A DNA stretch of 7,527 bases from NCBI GenBank assembly GCA_947445045.1, contig CANFCA010000045.1, positions 1 through 7,527 on the forward strand, in the 5' to 3' direction. Origin of the DNA: Gallionellaceae bacterium. Its GTDB lineage: Bacteria; Pseudomonadota; Gammaproteobacteria; Burkholderiales; Gallionellaceae. This document shows positions 1 through 6,308 of this stretch, piece by piece. A program made the position numbers and the translations under genes. The stretch's first letter is position 1; each line of letters starts with the position of its first letter. Below the pieces are notes generated by a model. The model saw nothing but the letters and a program-made list of their open reading frames with translations. It had not been told where the DNA came from and did not search any database.

Positions 1-346
1 CTTGTGCAAGTTCTTCGAGTAGCGTTTCCATCTGCTTCGTATCTAGCGAAACGTCACTAAGTTTCTTCAGTTCGGCGATAGATAACGGCTCTGTAGCGGT
101 GAGCAGTGCAGCTTCTAAAATAAGTTTGAATTGGTGGCGATTCATCGTGCCATCAAACAAATCGGTATGAATGACATTCGCTGGCGTGTCGAATGATGCG
201 CCCTCTGCGAGGGATGCTTCGACTAGCTCATAACCAGCGACTTGGTCAACGTTTTTTGAAGACCTAGTCGAATGGCTAGTTGTTTCATCAGCACGAACGG
301 GGGGCGTTACTTCACTCTGCGGTAATGGCTCGATTGGCTCGGACAT
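1..346 (-). CDS. scpB: Segregation and condensation protein B, N-terminal part (runs off the left edge)
   Basis: ScpB is the winged-helix subunit that binds the kleisin ScpA and, with Smc, forms the bacterial condensin acting on the nucleoid. The visible 115 codons translate without a stop up to the edge. The recognisable ScpB core starts near residue 69: HQFKLILEAALLTATEP, then LSIAELKKL, which is the first winged-helix domain. Residues 1-68 are a poorly conserved, Ser/Thr-rich leader with no recognisable domain. I chose the ATG at 344-346 because a GGGAG Shine-Dalgarno lies 5 nt upstream. That start overlaps scpA by 35 nt. An in-frame ATG at 143-145 (Met68) would give a protein starting right at the conserved core, and cannot be excluded. 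Identification rests on the core motif and on adjacency to scpA. The C-terminal part, including the second winged helix, lies outside the window. Confidence 0.9.
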   Translation of the reverse strand, partial: MSEPIEPLPQSEVTPPVRADETTSHSTRSSKNVDQVAGYELVEASLAEGASFDTPANVIHTDLFDGTMNRHQFKLILEAALLTATEPLSIAELKKLSDVSLDTKQMETLLEELAQ

Positions 347-1118
347 ATATGCTCCCAAAAATTTCGCTTTGTTGGATTTCTATTAAGTACTCTTTGGCTA
401 ACTCAAGTACCGCAATGAAGGTGACCACCAATTTTGGCAAACCACTTTCAACTTCAAATAGCAAGCCGAACTCAACATACTCTCCGCCTTTCAAACAACG
501 CAAGATATGCGTCATTTGCTCACGAACCGACAATTGTTCACGGCGAACTTTATGATGTTTGTTCTGCTTGGCGCGTGCCAGAATGATTAACCAAGCTTGA
601 CGCAAATCCTCCACGCTGACATCCGGCAAACGCTCGCGCACGCTGTTTTCAATCAACACTTGGACAATTTCAAAATCACGTTCGGCTTGCGGCAGCACGT
701 TAAGTTGTTGTGCAGCGAGTTTCATTTGCTCGTACTCCAACAAACGGCGCATCAATTCAGCACGGGGATCTTCACCACTTTCTTCATTTACTTTTGGCGG
801 GCGCGGCAACAACATGCGCGATTTGATCTCAATCAATACCGCCGCCATCAGCAAATATTCCGCCGCCAGCTCCAAACGATTATTTTGCATGAGCTCGATA
901 TAGCCCATATATTGGCGTGTTAACTCAGCCATGGGAATATCCAGCACATCGAGGTTGTGCTTACGGATTAAATACAACAATAAATCCAGCGGCCCTTGAA
1001 ACGTTTCCAGCACCAACTCCAGCGCGTCGGGCGGGATATACAAATCCAACGGCAGCGACATCATCGGCTCGCCGTGGATGCGCGCAACAGGAATCAAAGG
1101 AAGTTGGGAATCTTGCAT
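312..1118 (-). CDS. scpA: Segregation and condensation protein A
   Basis: ScpA is the kleisin that bridges the Smc ATPase heads and binds ScpB, and is needed for chromosome compaction and segregation. The 268-residue product has the family hallmarks. The N-terminal Smc-binding region contains FQGPLDLLLYLIRKHNLDVLDIP (residues 40-62) and the helix AAEYLLMAAVLIEIKSRMLLP (85-105). A charged, variable linker covers about 106-130. The C-terminal winged-helix region contains VVTFIAVLELAKE (231-243). Length is normal for betaproteobacterial ScpA. The start at 1116-1118 keeps the HGEP segment (15-18), which I recall as usual in betaproteobacterial homologues, but no convincing Shine-Dalgarno precedes it. 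Met19 or Met20, preceded by GGCGAG, is a weaker alternative. The gene begins 17 nt after the trpS stop and its last 35 nt overlap scpB. Confidence 0.96.
   Translation of the reverse strand: MQDSQLPLIPVARIHGEPMMSLPLDLYIPPDALELVLETFQGPLDLLLYLIRKHNLDVLDIPMAELTRQYMGYIELMQNNRLELAAEYLLMAAVLIEIKSRMLLPRPPKVNEESGEDPRAELMRRLLEYEQMKLAAQQLNVLPQAERDFEIVQVLIENSVRERLPDVSVEDLRQAWLIILARAKQNKHHKVRREQLSVREQMTHILRCLKGGEYVEFGLLFEVESGLPKLVVTFIAVLELAKEYLIEIQQSEIFGSIYVRANRAITAE
352..356 (-). promoter_or_regulatory. Shine-Dalgarno of scpB inside the scpA coding sequence
   Basis: The minus strand reads GGGAG, then CATAT, then the ATG at 344-346. This is a good ribosome binding site at 5-nt spacing. It lies within the last codons of scpA, so scpB translation is probably coupled to scpA. 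It is the main argument for the upstream scpB start over the internal Met68. Confidence 0.6.
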
Positions 1119-1135
1119 AGCGACGTGGTTGAATT

Positions 1136-2338
1136 TTAAGTGTAACTCAGCCCCATCGCTTCACGCACATCACGCATCGTCTCGGCAGCACGCTTGCGCG
1201 CTTTCTCACAACCATCGGCAATAATGTTACGCACCAGCGTTGGGTCGTCCAAATAGACTTGTGCGCGTTCGCGCATCGGGCGTTGCTCTTCCAGCACCGC
1301 GTCAATCACTGGCTGCTTGCATTCGATACAGCCGATGCCCGCGCTCTTGCAACCTTGCATCGCCCATTGTTTGGTTTGCTCGTTGGAATATACTTGATGC
1401 AATTGCCACACGGGGCATTTGTCTGGATTACCCGCATCAGTGCGACGAATTCGCGCGGGGTCGGTCGGCATGGTACGAATTTTTTTCGTCAAGCTGGCTT
1501 CATCTTCACGCAAGGTGATGGTGTTGTTATATGACTTGGACATTTTTTGTCCGTCCAAACCCGGCATCTTGGAAGCCGCTGTGAGCATGGCTTGCGGCTC
1601 GGACAAAATCATTTTTCCGCCGCCCTCTAGGTAGCCGAATAGACGTTCACGGTCACCGTGACTGAGGCTCTGTTGTTCATCCAACAATGATTTGGCAGAC
1701 TCCAGTGCTTCATCATCACCCTGCTCTTGATAGCGGTCACGCAGCTCGTTATAAAGTTTGGCTTTTTTGCTGCCAAGTTTTTTTACAGCAGCGGCGGCTT
1801 TTTCTTCAAAGCCAACTTCACGTCCATAGATGTGATTGAAGCGACGTGCGATCTCGCGGGTAAATTCGATGTGCGGCACTTGGTCTTCACCGACGGGCAC
1901 TTGCGTGGCGCGATAAATCAGAATGTCCGCGCTCTGCAGCAAGGGATAACCCAAAAAGCCATACGTGCTTAAATCTTTTTCGCTAAGTTTTTCCTGCTGG
2001 TCTTTATAGGTTGGCACGCGCTCTAACCAACCCAGCGGGGTAATCATGGACAACAACAAATGTAATTCGGCATGTTCCGGCACTTTGGATTGAATAAACA
2101 ATGTCGCATGAGCCGGATCAACGCCCGCTGCCAGCCAATCAATCACCATGTCCCAAACGCTTTGCTCGATGACTTGTGGCGTGTCGTAATGCGTAGTCAG
2201 CGCGTGCCAATCGGCAACAAAAAACAGACACTCGAATTCGTGCTGCATCTGCACCCAGTTTTTCAACACCCCGTGGTAATGCCCCAAATGCAAACTTCCC
2301 GTAGGACGCATACCCGATAACACGAGATCAGCAAACAT
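1136..2338 (-). CDS. trpS: Tryptophan--tRNA ligase
   Basis: This class I aminoacyl-tRNA synthetase activates tryptophan with ATP and loads it onto tRNA(Trp) in the cytoplasm. The 400-residue product has the HIGH-type signature HLGH at residues 17-20 (within SGMRPTGSLHLGHYHG), VGEDQ at 149-153 and the KMSKS loop at 265-269. An extra lysine- and glutamate-rich segment at about 178-245 separates the Rossmann fold from the KMSKS part. It makes the protein about 65 residues longer than E. coli TrpS; long forms are common in betaproteobacteria. The C-terminal anticodon-binding helical region contains a Cys cluster, GCKSAGIGCIECKQP (329-343). I chose the ATG at 2336-2338: GGAA lies 7 nt upstream, and residues 2-16 match the family N-terminus. 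The frame stays open further upstream, but that extension is the shadow of the preceding protease gene. The start lies 2 nt after the protease stop, which suggests coupling. Confidence 0.97.
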   Translation of the reverse strand: MFADLVLSGMRPTGSLHLGHYHGVLKNWVQMQHEFECLFFVADWHALTTHYDTPQVIEQSVWDMVIDWLAAGVDPAHATLFIQSKVPEHAELHLLLSMITPLGWLERVPTYKDQQEKLSEKDLSTYGFLGYPLLQSADILIYRATQVPVGEDQVPHIEFTREIARRFNHIYGREVGFEEKAAAAVKKLGSKKAKLYNELRDRYQEQGDDEALESAKSLLDEQQSLSHGDRERLFGYLEGGGKMILSEPQAMLTAASKMPGLDGQKMSKSYNNTITLREDEASLTKKIRTMPTDPARIRRTDAGNPDKCPVWQLHQVYSNEQTKQWAMQGCKSAGIGCIECKQPVIDAVLEEQRPMRERAQVYLDDPTLVRNIIADGCEKARKRAAETMRDVREAMGLSYT

Positions 2339-2340
2339 AA

Positions 2341-2988
2341 TTAGATTCCAAATAAAAACGACAGCAAACCAAAAAATAATCCGAGCAACGGCGAGAGTAT
2401 CCAACCCAACACAGGCGTAATCGCCAAGAAAATCAAGATGAACATGCCATACGGCTCTATTTTACTCAACTCGTAAGCTTGACGATGCGGCAATAAACTC
2501 ACTGCCACGCGCCCCCCGTCAAGCGGGGGAAGTGGCAATAAATTCAACACCATCAATACTGCGTTGATTTTAATTCCATACATCGCCATGCCCATCAATG
2601 GCTCAGCAAAATAACTCTCTGGGGATGACCAGCCAAATTTATAGAGCAACGCCCAACCAAACGCCATCACCAAATTTGAAGCGGGACCCGCAAGTGCAAC
2701 CCATAACATATCTTTCTTGGGATTGCGTAACGCACTAAAATTTACCGGCACCGGCTTTGCCCAGCCAAACAAAATGCCACCAAGCCATAAAGTCATTAAT
2801 GGTAGCAAGATCGTGCCAACAGGATCAATATGGCGAATCGGGTTCAGGCTGATACGCCCTTGTGAATACGCCGTCATATCGCCAAAGTGGCGTGCAACAT
2901 AGCCATGCGCTGCTTCGTGCAAGGTGATCGCAAACAGAACGGGAATTGCTGCGAGTGAAACGGTTTGTATCAGTTGTTCGATTTGCAT
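2341..2988 (-). CDS. Site-2 protease family (M50) integral membrane metalloprotease
   Basis: The 215-residue polytopic membrane protein belongs to the compact branch of the M50 zinc intramembrane proteases. The zinc-binding HEAAH motif is at residues 24-28, inside the first hydrophobic segment. The third ligand region is NLLPLPPLDGGR (149-160), with Asp157 as the expected ligand. Other family marks are SLNPIRHIDPVGT (47-59) and GPASN (101-105). Hydrophobic segments fall at roughly 10-30, 57-75, 95-115, 135-155 and 180-213. There is no PDZ domain, unlike RseP, so this is not the sigma-E pathway enzyme and its substrate is unknown. All catalytic residues are present. The ATG at 2986-2988 is preceded only by a weak purine stretch (AAAGAAAG). 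Genes of this type commonly precede trpS and scpA in betaproteobacteria. Here the gene follows the exported beta-strand protein after 29 nt, and trpS starts 2 nt beyond its stop. Confidence 0.93.
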   Translation of the reverse strand: MQIEQLIQTVSLAAIPVLFAITLHEAAHGYVARHFGDMTAYSQGRISLNPIRHIDPVGTILLPLMTLWLGGILFGWAKPVPVNFSALRNPKKDMLWVALAGPASNLVMAFGWALLYKFGWSSPESYFAEPLMGMAMYGIKINAVLMVLNLLPLPPLDGGRVAVSLLPHRQAYELSKIEPYGMFILIFLAITPVLGWILSPLLGLFFGLLSFLFGI

Positions 2989-3017
2989 GTGACTTTCTTT
3001 TTATTTAATTCGCTCAT

Positions 3018-4484
3018 TTAACGGCTTGCTGTTGCATAGGAAAATTTTATCGCTGCTTCGGCAGTCTGGCTATTTAACGCACCGCGCAATGACTTAACAC
3101 GACCTGTACTCAGACGTAGTGCGAACAAATCGTTAAACTCCCAATCAACAAAAAAATTAGGCGACACAATCGCACCACCGCTGCTATCCACTGCGCCGCC
3201 ACCTGCTGCGCCAATCAACATTTCCGCGCCTGCCAATACGCCACCAAACAACTTGGCTGACCGGAAACCCGCGCCGAATAAGCCGACAGAATAACCGCCT
3301 TCTTGGCCATGAAACGCGCTTTGAGCTTGACCACTCAGGTAGATTGTATCGTCAATATAGCGATTCACTCGCATCGTCACCACATCCATCGCACTCACGC
3401 TGCCATCTATATGAGCGGTTGCAATGTAACGATTCGTTCCAAGCAGCCATTCGTATTGATCGATTTTCGTTTGCTCAGAAGTCGAGTAGGGATGATCTAA
3501 ATCCATGGTTAAATTAGCGGCGGTGTAGCGTGCGCGAAACCGACCATCAGGTGCGGAAGCATAGCCACCTTCGAGTGCAAGATGCATATCGCGGCTCAAG
3601 TTAGCGGTGGCGTATCCGCCCACTTTGTACAATTGACCACCGCCCACCGAGACTGATCCGCCACCACCCATCCCCGCTGCAAGCCGCGCACCGATACTCG
3701 CAACGCCATTAAATACGGGGGTCTCAATGCCCGCTGTGCCAAGGAATTCGGCGTATCCAGCCGCACCCCCACTGGCGGCACCTGCGGCTTCGATTCCCCA
3801 AAAGCGGGTTGGCGTGAGCATTTGCTCCATGCGAAAACCGACCAATCCAATTTTATTATTTGAACCTTGCGGCGCAAATATCTTTCCTTGATAGCTGCCA
3901 ACAACTGCATGTACGCGATCAAAACCCACCCCACCGCGTTGCTTGCCATTCAAGGCATCGCCAGAACTAGCTGAACTGAGTTGTGAAAATTTTGCATCCG
4001 CCGAAAATACCAAACCCAACTGTCTGCTGGAAATTTGTCCAAAAGGAAAACGCACTTGCGATACGGATAGTCCCGCCCGATAACCCCTAAAATTCCACAA
4101 TAAATCGGCATGCGGACGCAACATCAATCCACCACCCACTAAGGCTGTCGCGCCACCCCCACCTCCGCCTCCCGCATACAGCCCTGTTTCCCATTCCCAT
4201 TGCTTGAGTAATTTTTGATGCCACGCGACTTCAGCACCTACGGTAAAAAATCCACCGCGTTGCCCAGTAAGTGCGCCATAAGCCGCGCCGCCAACAAATA
4301 AATTCGGTAACGTTTCTACCAAGTAATTCACGCCCAACATGCCCAACGTTTCACTTTCAGGTAACTTGAGCTGCTCGAAACCTGCACGAAACATGGCAGA
4401 ACGATGAATGTCTCCGTCCAACTCAGCAGCAAAAATTTGGCTTGCGAATATGCAAGCCAACACAGCAAACATGATTCTACGCAT
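3018..4484 (-). CDS. Unrecognised exported protein, predicted outer-membrane beta-barrel made of three repeats
   Basis: I do not recognise the family. The 488-residue product begins with a Sec signal peptide: MRR, a hydrophobic core, and likely cleavage after Ala19 or Ala20 (QIFAA, then ELDG). The mature part is rich in Gly, Ala and alternating hydrophobic/polar stretches, typical of outer-membrane strands, with many aromatic residues at strand ends. Three diverged copies of one module align by eye at residues 30-166, 192-329 and 346-483. Each appears to hold eight strands, and between strands 5 and 6 each has a Gly-rich hairpin (105-118, 273-283, 425-437). The chain ends FSYATASR, so the usual terminal aromatic residue is displaced inward. 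The start at 4482-4484 gives the basic n-region and overlaps the end of yciO by 8 nt; Met5 is an alternative. Codon use does not look obviously foreign. A role as a porin or in surface transport is only a guess from topology. Confidence 0.85.
   Translation of the reverse strand: MRRIMFAVLACIFASQIFAAELDGDIHRSAMFRAGFEQLKLPESETLGMLGVNYLVETLPNLFVGGAAYGALTGQRGGFFTVGAEVAWHQKLLKQWEWETGLYAGGGGGGGATALVGGGLMLRPHADLLWNFRGYRAGLSVSQVRFPFGQISSRQLGLVFSADAKFSQLSSASSGDALNGKQRGGVGFDRVHAVVGSYQGKIFAPQGSNNKIGLVGFRMEQMLTPTRFWGIEAAGAASGGAAGYAEFLGTAGIETPVFNGVASIGARLAAGMGGGGSVSVGGGQLYKVGGYATANLSRDMHLALEGGYASAPDGRFRARYTAANLTMDLDHPYSTSEQTKIDQYEWLLGTNRYIATAHIDGSVSAMDVVTMRVNRYIDDTIYLSGQAQSAFHGQEGGYSVGLFGAGFRSAKLFGGVLAGAEMLIGAAGGGAVDSSGGAIVSPNFFVDWEFNDLFALRLSTGRVKSLRGALNSQTAEAAIKFSYATASR
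3036..4397 (-). repeat. Three diverged protein-level tandem modules within the exported protein
   Basis: At protein level, positions 3987-4397, 3498-3911 and 3036-3449 encode modules of about 138 residues that can be laid over each other. Shared landmarks are a strand near the start (GMLGVNYLVET, IGLVGFRMEQM, VVTMRVNRYID), a following Gly/Ala strand (FVGGAAYGA, FWGIEAAGA, YLSGQAQSA), a Gly-rich hairpin and a closing alternating strand. Identity is low and no DNA-level repeat is visible, so the duplication is old. The alignment was made by eye. Confidence 0.55.
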
Positions 4485-5106
4485 TTATACCAAACGGACT
4501 TACGTCGCCTTTACCTTGCCGCAGCAACACGGGCGTGTCACTGGTTAAATCAATCACAGTAGTAAATTCCACCCCCACTGCGCCACCATCTATCACCAAT
4601 TCAACGTGCTTTTCCAATAGCTCACGGATCAATTCGGCATCATGCAGTGGCCATTCAACATCGGGTAAAATCAACGTCGAACTCAACATCGGCTCGCCCA
4701 ATTCTTCCAACAGCGCCAATGCCACAGGATGATTAGGAATGCGGATGCCGATGGTACTGCGCTTGGCGTGCTGCAAGCGTTTCGGCACTTCCTTAGTCGC
4801 TTCAAAAATGAAGGTGTAGCTGCCCGGCGTATTACTTTTCAGCAATCGGAATTGCGCGTTATCAATTTTTGCAAAGCGCGCAATTTCCGACAAATCACGA
4901 CACATCAAAGTCAAATAATGCTGTTCATCTAGTTGACGAATTTGACGAATGCGGGTGACCGCATTTTTATCATCCAAATGACAGCCTAGTGCGTAACCGG
5001 AATCGGTGGGATACACCACAATACCGCCATTGCGCATCATCTCAGTCGCTTGTTTGATCAAGCGCAGGTTGATGTTGTCAGGATAAATAGTAAAAAATTG
5101 CGCCAT
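4477..5106 (-). CDS. yciO: YciO, Sua5/YciO/YrdC family protein
   Basis: The 209-residue cytoplasmic protein matches the YciO branch of the YrdC-like fold along its whole length. Marks include a MAQFFTIYPDN start, YPTDSGYALGC (32-42), TLMCRDLSE (66-74), NTPGSYTFI (92-100), GIRIPNHP (120-127), GEPMLSST (137-144) and TTVIDL (182-187). The length is close to E. coli YciO. Relatives TsaC and Sua5 make threonylcarbamoyl-AMP for the t6A modification of ANN-decoding tRNAs. E. coli yrdC (tsaC) is essential although yciO is present, so YciO should not be assumed to be the main t6A enzyme, and its true substrate is unsettled. It starts 3 nt after the rnm stop and its stop overlaps the exported-protein gene by 8 nt. 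The rnm-yciO pairing also occurs in E. coli, which supports the assignment. Confidence 0.93.
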   Translation of the reverse strand: MAQFFTIYPDNINLRLIKQATEMMRNGGIVVYPTDSGYALGCHLDDKNAVTRIRQIRQLDEQHYLTLMCRDLSEIARFAKIDNAQFRLLKSNTPGSYTFIFEATKEVPKRLQHAKRSTIGIRIPNHPVALALLEELGEPMLSSTLILPDVEWPLHDAELIRELLEKHVELVIDGGAVGVEFTTVIDLTSDTPVLLRQGKGDVSPFGINA

Positions 5107-5109
5107 AAA

Positions 5110-5988
5110 TCAATGCTCACTTAGTTGCGTTATGGCAGGCTTTTCCCAAGCATGCCAAACGGGTTTACAGCTCAATGGAAAATCAGGCAACCTGCCCATG
5201 TCTCGATAACTTTCACCCGGCCCGTGAAAATCTGAACCACACGAAGCTAACAAGTTGAATTCCTCTGCGTAGCGCGCAAACTCGGCGTATTGCTCTGGCG
5301 TGTGGCTGCCAGTCACTACCTCAATCGCTTGTCCGCCCAGCTCGACAAATTCAGACAACAATTCATGCATGGTTTTTTTGCCCATACCGTTGCGACCTGA
5401 CATATACCGCCCCGGATGCGCCAACACTGCCACCCCACCGCTGCCACGTATCCAAGCTATTGCATCGTCCAAAGTCGCCCATTGATGCGGCACGTAGCCC
5501 GGCTTACCTTTCACCAGATAACGGTTGAAAACGCTCTTCATATCCTTGCAATGACCCGACTCAACCAAGTATCGAGCAAAGTGGGCGCGGCCTACCATAT
5601 TGGGATTGTTGGCGTATTGATATGCTCCGGCCAACATGCCACCTATTCCCGCCTTCGCCAAGGCATCAGACATTTTTTGTGCGCGTTCGCCGCGACCACT
5701 ACGCACACCGCGCAAACCTTCAGTCAAAGCGGGGAAGTGTGGGTTGATGGCGAGACCCACAATATGCAGTGTGTGGCTGCGCCATGACACGGACACTTCC
5801 ACACCATTGATAAATGTTATGCCATGCTGAGTCGCGACCGCACGGGCTTCATCCAGCCCCGCCACGTCATCGTGATCGGTCAAGGCCATCACTCTCACGC
5901 CACGTTCAGCCGCGCGATTCACCAGTTCAGTGGGGGTTAATGTGCCGTCGGAAAAGACTGAATGGCAATGTAAATCGTAATCTAACAT
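5110..5988 (-). CDS. rnm: PHP-domain phosphoesterase, probable 5'-3' exoribonuclease Rnm (RNase AM, YciV)
   Basis: The 292-residue cytoplasmic protein has the complete metal site of the PHP fold. It shows HCHS with His7 and His9, a downstream SDG with Asp14, TDHD at 37-40, Glu64 in NGVEVS, His75, the insert motif GRAHFAR (133-139), AHPGR (190-194) and GSDFHGP (251-257) with Asp253 and His255. The length is almost identical to E. coli YciV/Rnm. That enzyme hydrolyses 3',5'-bisnucleotides and degrades short RNA 5' to 3', including maturation of rRNA 5' ends. The function here is inferred from the family. The start is set by a TAATG junction: the rnfH stop and this ATG share one base, with only a weak Shine-Dalgarno, so translation is probably coupled. 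yciO follows after 3 nt. Confidence 0.92.
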   Translation of the reverse strand: MLDYDLHCHSVFSDGTLTPTELVNRAAERGVRVMALTDHDDVAGLDEARAVATQHGITFINGVEVSVSWRSHTLHIVGLAINPHFPALTEGLRGVRSGRGERAQKMSDALAKAGIGGMLAGAYQYANNPNMVGRAHFARYLVESGHCKDMKSVFNRYLVKGKPGYVPHQWATLDDAIAWIRGSGGVAVLAHPGRYMSGRNGMGKKTMHELLSEFVELGGQAIEVVTGSHTPEQYAEFARYAEEFNLLASCGSDFHGPGESYRDMGRLPDFPLSCKPVWHAWEKPAITQLSEH

Positions 5989-6308
5989 TAGGTATCGGCA
6001 GCCAGTCCGCCGCCCTTCTTCATCACTTTGCCTTCTTCGGCGCGCTGGCGGCGCACTTCTTTCGGATCGGCAATCAAAGGGCGATAAATCTCTACGCGAT
6101 CTTTGTCACGCAACACGGAATCAGCTTTGGTGAGCTTGCCAAAGATACCCAGCTTATTAATAGCGAGATCAATTTCAGGGAATTTAGCCAATATGCCACT
6201 CGCCTGTATCGCCTGTGTGGCGGTGCTTTCAGCGGGCAACTTAACTTTCAGCAAAGTCTGTTGCTGTGCTAGGGCATAAACTACTTCAACTGTGATTGTG
6301 TCGTTCAT
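5988..6308 (-). CDS. rnfH: RnfH family protein (RatB)
   Basis: This small protein of 106 residues has the ubiquitin-like RnfH/UPF0125 fold signature. It opens with a beta-rich stretch, ITVEVVYALAQQQ (5-17), then has PAESTATQAIQASGIL (25-40), LAINKLGIFGKL (48-59) and the hallmark LRDKDRVEIYRPLIADPKE (66-84), followed by RRQRA. Its role is poorly known. The name comes from rnf electron-transport clusters, but no rnf genes are in this window and the ratA-rnfH pairing is the usual arrangement. The basic C-terminal tail (85-98) is variable in the family. Its ATG overlaps the ratA stop (ATGA, 6305-6308), and its stop overlaps the rnm start by one base. Both junctions point to coupled translation. 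A toxin-antitoxin role for this pair has been suggested for E. coli RatA/RatB but is not established here. Confidence 0.92.
   Translation of the reverse strand: MNDTITVEVVYALAQQQTLLKVKLPAESTATQAIQASGILAKFPEIDLAINKLGIFGKLTKADSVLRDKDRVEIYRPLIADPKEVRRQRAEEGKVMKKGGGLAADT

Noticed and set aside
218..272. Perfect 9-bp inverted repeat TTCGACTAG ... CTAGTCGAA with a 37-nt spacer in the scpB leader
   Set aside because: One such pair is not surprising in this much sequence, the spacer is long, and it lies within a probable coding region.
2339..2404. N-terminal hydrophobic extension of TrpS (22 extra codons)
   Set aside because: It is the shadow of the C-terminal coding part of the site-2 protease gene in another frame. 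The family N-terminus and a good Shine-Dalgarno fit the ATG at 2336-2338.
3596..3949. 117-codon open frame on the minus strand inside the exported-protein gene
   Set aside because: It is an alternate frame of a GC-rich, Gly/Ala-coding stretch, with no motif and no credible ribosome site.
4449..4484. Lipoprotein signal (VLAC) in the exported protein
   Set aside because: Cys11 lies too early, in the middle of the hydrophobic core, and Leu at the -2 position is unusual. Cleavage after Ala19 or Ala20 fits a normal Sec signal better.
5814..6272. 152-codon plus-strand open frame opposite rnm and rnfH
   Set aside because: It is an antisense shadow of two well-identified genes, with arginine- and histidine-rich, unstructured composition and no recognisable domain.
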